Source of the DNA: Ascaphus truei
Taxonomy: Eukaryota; Chordata; Amphibia; Anura; Ascaphidae
Assembly: GCA_036426205.1 (NCBI GenBank)
Contig: WSYH01001928.1
Location: forward strand, 3,355-67,354
Direction: 5' to 3'
DNA: 64,000 nt
In this document: positions 19,676 through 30,848 of the stretch, piece by piece
How positions within the stretch are numbered: the stretch's first letter is position 1
How the letters are laid out: every line of letters begins with the position of its first letter
Position numbers and translations under genes: made by a program
The notes under the pieces: generated by a model
Database searches by the model: none
What the model saw: only the letters and a program-made list of their open reading frames with translations
Told to the model about the DNA's origin: nothing

Positions 19676-20047
19676 TCCCTTGCTGTGTCTTAATTCAATT
19701 TAGCTTTCACACTTGTATTTTTTTTCTAAGATGGGTGTTGTCCTGCCCATCTGCTTTAATGTCCCTCACATGTGCTAATTAAGTTGCTTGGTCCAGCCAG
19801 GTGACTGTTGAAAAGTATATAAGTGTAGCCCTCTTTCCTTATAACTATACGGGTCCACTGATGCTGTATATACCTGTGGCTCACAGAGATCTGAGCCTCC
19901 ACTAACTGGGAGCCTGGGGCAACAATAAGTAACTTGGCAGCGCCTCCACTTGCTTAGGATCCCCGATATGTAAGATTTCCCTGGACAAGACTAACTATAA
20001 CAATCCACAGATATAGGTAACCTTTTACTATAGATATATATTATACA
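19676..20047 (-). repeat. LTR fragment D, split by element C
   Basis: There is no ORF. The minus strand carries GTGGAGGCGCTG at 19938-19949 and the hairpin GGCTCA/TGAGCC (19878-19897), both also found in the LTRs of B and C. A possible left end TGTGTCTTAATTC lies at 19684. The right side ends at the start of the element C LTR. It is probably an LTR of a related family; no partner LTR is seen. Confidence 0.55.
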
Positions 20048-22068
20048 TGTAACGGGTATTCCACCCCACCCAATCGCATATACAGTGTGGGTGCAGAGAA
20101 CATACAGTGTTACCAGGTGTGGTGCTTTACCTGTTAGGCTCACAGGAGGGCTGAGCTTCCGCCACGGGGAACCTGGGGCAATTATCTTAAGACTAGTAGT
20201 ACTCTGGTACTCGGTACAGCGCCTCCACCTGCGATGGTTCCTAGCATAGCAGGAATGGTTCCTCGCAGGACACATACAATAACTCACACACCGTAATGTA
20301 TGATAACCAATAACGTTTACTTAGGAAACATAAGAAACAGCATACAACACGAATAGAATATCTACGGGTGTCCCTCTCTAGAGGCGACACTGACCACGGC
20401 GTCACGCAGGACGCTTTCCAAACACCGGATGATCCCACCCAGTGTCCAAAGGATCCCCACCCAATGTCCCGCACTCTTGCAGAGAGAGGATATGGGTGAC
20501 TGCGCAGTCACTATTAAGCTAAGGGCCCATTGGTGCACTTGAAGAGTTAATAGTACCTGCCCGAACACTCCCATGCTCGGATCTCCAACTGGCTTCGCAA
20601 AGGATCCGGCGACCGACGAACACCGGAACCACTTCCCGAACGATCCCACCAAGAGGCCTGCAACAGCCGCAACGAAGAACTGCGCCCACTCGCTGCACGG
20701 TGGCGCAGCGGCCGCTGTGTCCCTGTATGGTTCCTTCTGAACTAAGTGACAAGCTCTGTACTATAGCCCGTCCCTACAGCACAGCAACCTGTAATGGCCT
20801 TGGGAAAACTCCTAGGGGCCTACGGGGTAGCTATCTTATGCAAGTGGGTCCCTGACCCCCCCCCCCCCCGCACCCGCACTACCTCCTCCCGTACTTCCCA
20901 AGTCCCCTCTACCTCACTACTAGCTAACGTATCCCAGCGCCTGCAGCAACATGCCGCAACCCACTGGGTGCTTGTAGCTAATGTGCTGCACAACACTGTG
21001 CCTGCGTACCAGACCTAACGGCACTGCCAGCCATGACTCTGACAAGCGTCCCTATCTGGGGCCGTCCCTTACAACTTACCCACTAGTCTGGTGGAGAGTT
21101 GGGGCCTACCTGAGATGTGAAGGACCTTACGCGGTGCAGGAGCTTCACTCGCTCCCTGCACCCTTTCCTGCTCCCCAGCTATCACTCACGTAAGTGGCAG
21201 GGTCCCTAACCTGAAGGCTATCCCTGGCAACACTCACTCTACTGGGCAACTCAGAGCTACCTTGGGCCTTGGGGGTTGCTGGCCTAGTACAGGGTGTCCC
21301 TTACTCCTGCACCCTACCTCCTTCCCTTGTCTGCTCCTGATCTTCACTAACTATCGTGCTCCAAGCCCGCGAAATGTATCTCTTTGCTCCAGGGCAATCC
21401 TCCAGCCCTATTGGCTCCCTGGGGTCATGTGGCTCTACCCCTAGGCACCCTGGGGGCTGACAGTCCTGCATTGCGCATGCACGAGCTCTCTGTGGGCCTC
21501 CAGCGCTGTTGGGCTCCTGCAGATGCGCAACCACACTCACAATGGCGGCGCCCTGCTTCGCGAGCCGCCGGGACCCTAGCGACGTGACCGCGGCCTTAGC
21601 AACGGCCCGATTGTATCCCCGGCAACCGGCCGCATACATGAAGAGACGCGCTGCTCCCTGCTCCGGCCCCCACCCTTGGAAGCAGCCGTCGGGCCCGGCG
21701 CTGGCTCCGGCGGCACCCGGGACCGCACTGCTCCAAAGGAGGGGGGTCTCAAGGAGCTGCTGCAGACCAGGGCTACTCTCTCCCCCTGATGAAAAATCCA
21801 ACGTCCCCGCTTGGGGAACGATATAACCTGGTACAAAAGTTATATAATCAAAATGCATTGCATAGGAAATACAACTTATCACATGGTCGTTACTGTAAAT
21901 ATCAGGTTACAATGCACTTCACACCAATTACCCAAAGCGAGCTGAGACCATTTGTGGGGTGCCCCTAACTGATCAGGTGGGCGTACCTAACTTTTGCGTC
22001 CGTGAGCCTCCCCTGGGTGAATCTCTTGAAGAGCATGCTCTGGGGTTACAGTCTCCGGTTCCATACTA
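20048..22068 (-). repeat. 3' LTR of element C (left copy)
   Basis: It starts TGTAACGGGTATTCC on the plus strand. The first ~710 bp match 61317-62017. The remainder to about 22068 has no second copy, because the right LTR is truncated. It is assigned to the LTR because a polypurine tract on the minus strand lies at 22069-22080; a shorter LTR ending CCCTACA at 20778 is the alternative. Minus-strand features are GTGGAGGCGCTG at 20217-20228, the hairpin GCTCA/TGAGC at 20138-20156, and a GC-rich block with CATGCGCAATGC and ATGGCGGCG-type motifs (21470-21760). Confidence 0.65.
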
Positions 22069-22080
22069 CTTCCTCCCCCT
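22069..22080 (-). other. Polypurine tract of element C
   Basis: The minus strand reads AGGGGGAGGAAG, comparable in place and sequence to those of A and B. The ORF of C runs through it in frame and ends at 21987, inside U3. Confidence 0.6.
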
Positions 22081-22092
22081 GGTGGAAGGAAT

Positions 22093-22107
22093 AGTACAAT
22101 GTCTTTT
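22093..22107. repeat. Target-site duplication of the L1 (left copy)
   Basis: AGTACAATGTCTTTT occurs here beside the L1 poly-A (poly-T on plus) and again at 56679-56693 beside the L1 5' end. It is a 15-bp perfect duplication; the last T's merge with the tail. The minus-strand target TTTT-adjacent cut fits L1 endonuclease preference. Confidence 0.92.
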
Positions 22108-22366
22108 TTTTTTTTTTCAATCTTTTTTTCTTTTATTGAAGACAGATGAGTAATGGTACATACAGGGGTTACATTGGTATAGCATTGTACATTTTTGGGA
22201 TAGTTGAACTTGATTGTAGAGCGCGTAAACAGTCTCAATAAAACATTTTCTCATTTAGCTATAGTAAGAAGCGGGAAGGGGGGGGGATCAGGTGGGGAGA
22301 TAGTTGGGAAAGGACATAAGAAGGGGGTGGGGGTAGGGGGTAGACACTGGGGGAGGTGGGAGGGGT

Positions 22367-22401
<35 letters not shown>

Positions 22402-22519
22402 TGGGGTTTCCCTTCCCCATCTTTGGGGGTGGGGGGGGGGGGGGGGGGGAAAGGGGACAGGTCATGTTTTCTCACTCTGTTTGACTTTTTCGTCTGGGAG
22501 TTGTTTGCCTTTGTCTGGC

Positions 22520-23503
22520 CTAGTCTGGAGGAGGGGCTCCGGAGCTTATCCAGGGTTCCCAGGTATTGTAAAATTGTGGCATTCTTTGTTTGAGCATTGC
22601 TGTTAATTTTTCCATGTTCATGACTACGTTTATTCTGTTTACTACTGCTCTTCTGGAGGGAGCTTTCAGCTGTTTCCAGGATGCTGCCACCGAGCATCTT
22701 GCTGCCGTGAGTATGGCCGACATCAGCCTGGATGTGGGGGCCGGGATGTCCTCTATTGGGCTGCCCAGCACATATGTCAGAGGGTCCAGTGGGACTTCCA
22801 GGCCCAGGATCTCGTCCAGCAATCTCTGGACTCTGGACCAGAATTTCTGGATCTCAGGACATGTCCACCATATGTGGGCCATGTCTCCTTTTTGACCACA
22901 TCCTCTCCAGCACAAATCAGGTGTGCCGGGGAAGATCTGGCTCAATCTACTCGGGGTCAGGTACCAGTGAAATAATATTTTGTAAATATTTTCTTTTGTT
23001 GCCGAGCAAATTGAGGTTTTGGGGGCTGCCTCCCAGATGTCCTCCCAGTCTTCAAGATCTAATAGTATGCCCAGGTCTATACACCATTTTTGCATATAAG
23101 CATGTGTGGGCGAGGGGAGGGAGTTTTCGATTATACCGTAAATTGATGTAATTAGCCCTTTCTGGTATTCTCTCACTTGGCAGAGGGACTCAAATTTTGT
23201 TAGGGGGGGGAATTTTGAGGTCGGGGATAGAGCTCTGAGGAAATGTCTTACCTGTAAGAATGCAAAAATGGGGAAATGGGGGGCCGTTAGTTTGTTTTTG
23301 AGCTCCTGGAAGGACAGAGCTTCATTATTCTCTAGAAGATCCTCCACCGTGCTAATATGGAGGTCCTGAAATAGACCAATTTGGGCTTCGGTGCATCCTG
23401 GAGGGAATTCAGGGTTCCCAAGTAAAGGGGTGAGTTGGGAGGGGGTTGAAGTTAGGCCATATTTCCCTCTGTTTTTGGACCAAATAGACCACGTGCATTT
23501 CAT
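22520..23503 (-). pseudogene. L1 ORF2, C-terminal region
   Basis: An open stretch of 327 codons corresponds to the region after RT. It contains the Cys/His motif typical of L1-clade ORF2 ends (CWRGCGQKGDMAHIWWTCP), preceded by NIYKILFHWYLTPSRL and followed by a basic tail and an acidic or Pro-rich end (WISSGAPPPD). The motif is needed for RNP formation in known L1s. The frame is intact here, unlike the RT part upstream. Confidence 0.85.
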
Positions 23504-25200
23504 TGCTCTTCCAATTTCTGGGGGGTTGTTCTTTATATTCTGGGGACCATAGCAATACTGGAGGGGTACAGGGGAACATAGCTATCCTCCATTTCCAACC
23601 ACAGGCTGTACTCGTGGGGATTATCTCCTACTACTGCTTGTCTGAGCTGAAGCCGCTTGGTAGTACTTGACCACGTCTGGCACTCCCAGTCCCCTCTTGT
23701 CTTTGCTGGCCATGAGCCCGATCTCGGGACTCTGGGTTTTTTTTTTTGCTTCATATAAACTGCATTATCTGCTTTTGTTTTTCTCAGCTCACTAGCGTAT
23801 TGGGAGTAGGGAGTGTTTTGAAAAATAATATAACAGGCGGGGTAGAATATTCATTTGTGCGGAGACTATTTCTGCCAACCTAGGAAATCTGGTCTGTATT
23901 CCAAGTCTCAAGATCCTTTTTTGACTAAATGGGGGGGATTTAGTTTTTATATCATGGAATACATTTTAATAATTTTTATTCCTAAGTATTTTATATGGGA
24001 AGAGTTCCATCTATTTTGTAATTCGATTGGAGGATTTCCATGTGGTTCGGTGAGGGATATATCAGGGCCTCAGATTTGTCCCTGTTTTTATCTTATAATC
24101 TGATGCCTGACTAAATTGATCTAGTAATTTGTTGGAGGTTGGGAAGGGAGATATGTGGGTTAGTTAGGGTCAGAATAACGTCGTCCGCGAAAAGGATTTT
24201 TAAAAATCATTTTTGTCAGCTATGGTTATGCCTGATATATTCGTCGGTCTGCTCTAACTTGGGCCGCCAGGGTTCAATTGAAATGCGAAGCGCAAGGGGG
24301 ATAGGGACAGCCCTGCCTGGTTTCCGTTTCTGATGTGTATCGGACTGGATTGTCCTCCTGGTAATTTCAAATATGCGGTGTGGTTCTGGTATAGTGCTCG
24401 AATCCCCTCCAGAAATGGGCCTGAGAAGCCGAACTTGATCAGAGTTTTGTCTAGGAAGGTCCTTTGATACGATCAAATGCCTTCTCAGCGTCTAGACTTA
24501 GGTCATTGCTTGGAGTTTGTTAGATGCACGGTCGATAATGTTAATAATTTTGCGGGTGTTGTCATAGGCCTGTCTTCCTGACACAAATCCCACTTTGGTC
24601 TATATGAATTAGTCTGGGGAGAATAGGATTTAACCGTTTTCATGGATCTTGCTAAAGAGTTTTAGGTCTGTGTTAAGCAGGAGATTGGTCTGTAGTTACC
24701 GCTTGCAGCGGGTCCCTCCTTCCTTTGGACTAATAGCTAGGTTGGCAGCCGTAATTGTGCCTGGGATCGGGGCTCCTTCTAGAAAAGGAGTTAAACATAT
24801 CAAGTAGAAAGGGGATAGCGGCACCTTTAAATTTTTTATAATAGGCTTTGAGAAGCCGTCTGGACCAGGGTTTTGGCTACTTAGGGTGCTTATGGCTTGC
24901 GCCAGTTCTTCCTGGGTGATTTTAACCATTTAGTGGCTTTGAGTTCCTCTCGTCCGTGAAAGATGGTAGATTGCATTCGATATAACTGCGATATACAGTC
25001 TCTTTCTGCTGGGTCCTGTAGGGGGTGGAGATTGTAGCTCCGTATAATATTTTGCAAATTCTTGGGCATTTCCTTTTCAATATAGTGGTGTGGCCTCCTT
25101 TATTGCGATTTTTGTGATTTGGGCCCTTGCTTTTTATGCCCCGAGTTTTGATGCCAGAAGTGTATCGGCCTTATTGTCCTTGTGTCATAAAACCTTTGAT
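23504..25200 (-). pseudogene. L1 ORF2, reverse transcriptase region (several frameshifts)
   Basis: Fragments in different frames read ITQEELAQAISTLSSQNPGPDGF (24929-24696, near the start of RT; only part is quoted as motif), QSGFVSGRQAYDNTRK (about 24590), FADDVILTLTNP with the catalytic FADD (about 24185), and KYLGIKI. These are RT blocks in correct order for the L1 clade. At least five frameshifts or stops separate them, so the copy cannot make active RT. Some of the small indels could be sequence error. Confidence 0.75.
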
Positions 25201-26176
25201 GGACCATTTAAGCTTTCTTGGAGGTAGGGGGGAGGTGGAGGTAGGGGGGGGGGTGGTGGGGGGGGGAGAGTGGTAGTTTAAGACCTTTCACTATGCATCG
25301 ACATTATTCGTGGTAACACATTATATAGATTGTTAGGATACAGTTGTTGACAAGCATATTCACAACAGTGGGAAATTTCTATCAGACATTATCTTAGTGT
25401 TCTTCCTGAGAGGCTGGGGGTATTCACAGATAACCTCTAGGAAAGCAGTTCTTTTCCTATCTTGCCACTCCGGAGAACCGGGGAGGAGGGGGGGGGGAGG
25501 GTGGGGGGGGGCTGGGGGGGGGGGGGGGAGGGGGTGGAGGGGGTGGGGGGGGGTCGTGCACTTTCTGCTCGGGGGGGGGGGAGGGGTCCTGGAGATTAGC
25601 AAACATTTCCTATACATTTTCAGTAGTCATATCACAGTTGCCTCTAGGTTGTTATGATGCATTTTTAGTTTGACAAGATCTCAGCAGTGGGAAACTCCAG
25701 ACACACATTTTCCCAGTATACCTCTTTGCATGCTGCAGGATTTTACCCTTAGCTTTAAGCTTTAAGGGAACCGTTTCTCTTTATATATCGCCAGTCCGGG
25801 GTACCGGGGAGATGGGGGGGGGGGGGGGGGAGAGGGTGAGGGGAGTGTTGGCGAAGGTCGGAGTAAAGGGTAGGGGGCCGGGGGTGGGTATGGGAAAAAA
25901 AAGGGGGGGGGGAAGGGTGGGGGGGGAGAGGAGGGGGTCTTGGGATCCGGCAATCGGTCTCTGTACATTTTTAGTGGTCATATCGCAGCAGGCTATAGGT
26001 TGTTCTGGCGCATTTTTAGGCAGACAAGTTTTGAGTAGTAGGAAATCCCAGACCCACATTCTCCTAGCATACCTCTATGCAAGCTGCAGGAGATTACCCT
26101 TAGCTTTAGGGAACCGTTTCTCTTTGTGAATAACCAGTTTGGAGAGCCGGGGATATGGGGGGGGGGGGGGGGGGGC
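25200..26176 (-). repeat. G-rich tandem units inside the L1 (C-rich on its sense strand)
   Basis: Two full units and a partial one alternate a conserved ~220-bp segment with a G-run block. The segment holds AGTCATATC.CAG, GGTTGTTATGATGCATTTTT, GACAAGATCTC and CCGTTTCTCTTT. The G blocks are at about 25480-25590, 25810-25945 and 26157-26176. Further units occur at 52480-53060. This is where the L1 endonuclease should be, but no endonuclease motif was found. Confidence 0.65.
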
Positions 26177-28100
26177 TTTAGCCCAACCTGAAAAAGTTCC
26201 CTTTATGACAACCCTCTGTTTTCTGTCCTTTAACAATTTTCAATCAGGTACATTATATTATTACTGAGTCCATTTTCTTTATTTGTACACCAACCTCTTG
26301 TGTGAAACCGTATCAAAAGCCGTTGCAAAATCGAAGTAGAAACCCACAACTGCATTAGCCGAAAATAAACCCTGGCTAAATTCCTAATTACCTCCTCAAG
26401 AATCAAATAAGGTTAGTTGGCCAGATCTATCCTCATAAATCCTTGCTGCGATTACTATACTTTTGTTTTCCATTAGGTATTCCTGAATATTATCACCTTT
26501 AAACCTCAAGTAGTTTCCCTTCTATTGAAGTCAGGCTTATTGCTTACAGGTCTTAAGTCCCCAGGGTGTGATTCGCTCCCTTTTTAAATAAGCACCACAT
26601 CTGCTTTACGCCACTCTGTGGTACTGTAGCCTGGGTGACATAGTCCCGGAAATATTAAATAGAATGGTTTTGCTATTACTGAGCTTCACTCCTTAGAACT
26701 ATTGGATTATGCCATCGGGGCCCCGGTGCCTTATTTACTTAATTTTTTCAAGTCCGATTTTACGTCTTCTTTTCCTCAGTTAACAATTGTCTAATATTGA
26801 GGTTTTGGATTCCTCTGCGGGCGCTAACGATTGACTTGATTCTTTCCTGTGTAACCACAGAGGCAAAAATGTGTTTAATAACCCCTGTTTTTTCCTGATC
26901 TCCACATAATCTTCCTACCCACCGGGGCACCTCACACTGACAGGTCCTAATATTTTCTTTTCTCATTTTTGTATTAAGTACTTAAAGAACTTTTTTAGGG
27001 TTGAACCTTACTTTCTATGCAATCCTTTTTTTTCATTTCCAGTGGGGTTTGCTAATTTAATTGCCCTTTGGTGCATTTGTGTTACATTCCTTATAATTCT
27101 GATACGATGTCTCGGTCCCTTCTGACTGTAAAGAGCTAAAGGCCCTCCCTTCTTGTCCCTGTCTCCCCTACTGTTTATTTAGCCACCTTGTTTTGACTTA
27201 TTTCGTTTATACGTATTACCCAAGGGTATACACTGATACGTGTGCTTTTCTAACAATGTTTTAAATATTGCCACTTTTATCTTCTATTTTTCCCTGCAAA
27301 AACATCATCCCATTGTATTACCCCTATATTATACCCCTCATTTTATTAAAATCTGCTTTTTTCTAAAGTTTAAAGTCTTTGTTGAACCCAATAATTCTGT
27401 TTTTCATAATTATTTTCAAATGAGACCATGTTTATATCACTGTTACCCCATGTTTCCAGACTTTAATATTTGTTATGACTTCTACTACTTGTTTGATATG
27501 ACAATCCAGAACTGCCCCCTCTCCTGGTTGTTTGCATCAATAATTGGTTCATAAATTGTCGTTTAAGCACCCCCAAAACTGTTCCCTTTTGTTGTAACGC
27601 TAATCTCACAATTGCCCCCTCTATGTCAGGATAATTAAAATCCCCATTATTCAACATGACCCAGTTTTGATGCCTTCTCCATTTCAAACGTATTTTTATC
27701 TTCCTCAATCCACAAGATATTTGGTGGTTTATAGCATATTTTCCCACAAACATTTTCTTTAATACTTTTAACCTCCACTTGCTAATTTCTATCCACAATG
27801 ACTCTACATTTTCATCATTCCCTTCATAACATCATCCCTTATAATCGGTTTAGATCTGGTTTAACAATGACATACTCCCCTCCTCCCCTTCTATTTTTCA
27901 TCCTTCCGAAAAGAGAATACCCTCTAACTTAAAGGTCCCATCTAGTTTCATCCCAACCAGGTTTTCGTAATGCCTATGATATCATACGGCTCCTTGTTTG
28001 CTATTAATCACGCTCCCCCATTTTCATTTGTCAGGCTTCTGCATTAGTAACATGCATTTAAGTTTTTTTTCAGCCTGTACTATTATCCCTCGTACTTACT
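26177..28100 (-). pseudogene. Noisy copy of CR1-2 (linker and endonuclease)
   Basis: It begins CTTTAGCCCAACCTG as at 10073 and runs through the RT start, linker and endonuclease to about 28100. The fragments MWIEISK and NGDFNYPDIEG (27798-27463) are recognisable. The frames break every 50-150 nt. Confidence 0.85.
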
Positions 28101-29995
28101 ATTTCGAGCGTCGGGGTGGATGACCTCCCCTGACACGCTAGTCACCCACGGACGGCCGTGGGACTGCCGCCGCCGGGTTGTCCCCGGCACTGGCGACCTC
28201 GATCCTCTTGTTCCACACCCACGAGGGATAGATCCTCGCCAAGGCATACCACTGGTAATGCACCCCCCGGGCAACAAGATCCAGCGCATATCCACACCTG
28301 CGCACTCCTCGTCCAGGACTCCAGCTGGCATTCCGGGGCGGGGTATCCCAGTAGTAATTGGCGATGAGCCCCCTTCTTGTCACCCCTCCGATGACTGGTT
28401 TTCTCCTTCTTTGAGACCGGAACCCGTCCCCTTTCTTCGGACCCCTGCATTCCCCCTTGCCATAATTCACCCGGAAGCCTCAGCAGCCAACATCGGACAT
28501 CCTCCTTGAACTTCCCCGGCTTTCACCGGCCCCACGTCGGCATGGCCACAGTCCGCAGTCCACAATGAGGGCACGGGCCGCGTTGCCCCACAGCTCTGCC
28601 CGTAGTCTGCACTGCATGCAGAGACCGCCACCGTCTCCACCCCCCTCTAACCCCCGGAGGATCGGAGCCTCCTGGCGCGAGTAGGATGGGTTTATCAACG
28701 GACTCTGTTCACTTGGTTCAGAGCCTAGCCATATTCACAGTGGAGGAACTCGCTTCATATGTCTGTACTGATCAATGGCTCATCGCGACTTGAAGTGCAG
28801 GGGCTGGTTTTGGCAAACCCCTCCTAACTACTCTTCTCATCAGCATCCGTCGGAACTTCAAACCATTCCTCTGGTTTTGAAACAGGGGGTGTCCCTTGTA
28901 GACTTGTAGGGCTGACCAGCACAGGGGCGGAGGTGAGTCATAGTCCATGAGGGCGCGGCTCCAGTTTTCGCGCAAAACTCCCCAATAGGTGGGGTTTTCC
29001 TCATTGGCGCCAATCTGGCCAGCAATTAGCAACTAACTGCAAAGTTTTCTAGACTTTCTGCAGCTGGCCCACACGGTGCCCGGGAAACGCGGGAACCGCC
29101 TTTTGGTTAGTCCTTTCTTTTTGCATCACATTTGGGTAGCGTTTGGTTGTTTGTGTATCGAATTATAAGCAAGTCCATTTTTTTCCTCCCCCATCTTACA
29201 ATACTGTCGTCCTCCTGTCCTCGGGGGTTTTCTATTCCAAGATCATAAGCAGGACAACACTGCGCAGCCACAGCTCTCCACGCCATTCTACAACAACAGG
29301 CTAACAAATCCTCTTCTGTATCTTGTTTCTTCATCAACAGCGCACAAATAGTGCGCTCTCTTCCCTGTCCGCCATCCTGGACTTTGCTCTTTGCAATCCT
29401 CCATTCTTTCTTGCGGTTCTCTCTCTGTCACTGACTATAAATTCTTGTACACTGGAGCTCCGCTCTGCGGGGCAGCTACCACTCGATACAATAAAATGCC
29501 TTGGGTGGCACCACTTTGTAAACCTAACGTAGATCTGACTCTGTTGGCACGAACCCACCTCAGGCTAGGCTCACTCCTTTCTGTGTCTACTGTAATGCTT
29601 TCCTCCAGTCTGTTGGCTCCTTTGGTAAGTGATCTGGAATGGAGACTAGAGTATCCTCTGGCTCTTCATGCAATACTTTGGGCGTCTACCTACTGTTGGC
29701 TAGCCTAGTGCGACCCTTCCAGAATTCCTGCCCTAAGTTACCATTTTTATCCCTTCAGGTATCCCCAGCATCTCTACCCTCAAGGCGACTAGAACAGTCA
29801 ATAGCCCCCTGCTCCAGACTCACTAACCCCTAGCAGGATCCCAAGGCACTGTGCGGTCTGCAGCTCCAGCAAGCCTTCCCCGCTACCCCTGCTCTGTCCC
29901 CGCAGCACAAGTGGCAGCAGACACTCTCCCTGTTTCCTAGTGTGCCTAGCAAAAGCCCTGTCCTTGTTGACAGGTATCTCAGCAGCGCCTCCAAA
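28100..29995 (-). pseudogene. Noisy copy of the element A gag-like ORF and leader
   Basis: This matches 11985-13836, including KKEKTSHRRGDKKGAHR (28450-28142) and the PBS-like end. It is shattered by small indels. Confidence 0.85.
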
Positions 29996-30848
29996 TGGAA
30001 CGGGGGGTTCCCCCTAGTCTGACCCCCATCTCACAATTGGCCCGTGTGGTCTAACCAGTCCCCATTACGTGCTCGTGTATGGTGGTGCACCTGCAAGTAC
30101 CAGTACTCCTGATTCTCCCGTTGATGGTATAGTGGATGTCTTCAGTAACAGGTAGCTGAGGTCGTGGGTGCGAGTCCAACTACTTCCATGGGCAAAGCGC
30201 CTCCACCCTCATCAGGATTGCTATGCTTCCGCAGGGTCAGTGGTCCCTGGTGAGGAACTCCTTCTTGGTGGTGACTGCACTGGGTCGAGTAATCGTCACC
30301 TCACAACAGTGGGGATATCTTTACCAAGGCCATCTTTAATTGTTGATTTGGATTTAGTCTCAAATCTACTGCCCCATGCAGCTGCCGCTCTAGCCGCACA
30401 TTTCTCCCGTCTTGTCCCTTTGCCAGGTAACGCGCCCTCCGTATTGAAGTGGGTTCCCCTTTCCTCTTAGGGAGATCAACCTCTGTGCCAGGTCCCTGGA
30501 CACAGAGTGGGCCTCAGACAGCCTTGATTGGTCAGGGCCTGGTACCACTAGTTACAAGCATTATGTCACAAGTATAACCTATACCTCCCTTAGCAGAGTC
30601 CAAACCATTAGCAACAACAACTATAACTCTCAGTGTTGTGCCTTATATCCCATAGGGGGCAGGCACACATTTCTGAGTCACGTATCCTAGGGCTCAGAAC
30701 ATGCAGCCATCCCATCCTACATAGGCCAACCTCACCAGGATTTGAGGAACAACCATATACCACCTCTTCAACTGCTGGCATACCTGTACTTACCCAGGAC
30801 TTTTTGCCAACCAGAGAGAAAGTTGTATACATTATTTCATGGCCTACA
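29996..30848 (-). repeat. Noisy copy of the element A 5' LTR
   Basis: It matches 13837-14661 with about 30 bp of net extra length from small insertions. It ends CCTACA followed by (TA)n exactly as at 14661. Confidence 0.85.

Larger units (their letters stand above)
22108..26176 (-). mobile_element. L1-type LINE, 3' part
   Basis: It starts with poly-T (the poly-A tail) and a 3' UTR, followed by G-runs at about 22366-22450. ORF2 C-terminal and RT remnants, then G-rich tandem units, extend to 26176, where the sequence breaks inside a G-run. The 5' part of the same element is at about 53055-56678. Confidence 0.85.

Noticed and set aside
21301..21882. 193-codon minus-strand ORF in the C LTR
   Set aside because: It lies in the GC-rich promoter-like part of the LTR, and the noisy copy does not keep it. 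No domain; probably chance in GC-rich DNA.
22251..22697. Pro-rich ORF of 148 codons over the G-run
   Set aside because: Produced by poly-G/poly-C in the L1 3' UTR overlapping the ORF2 end in a different frame.
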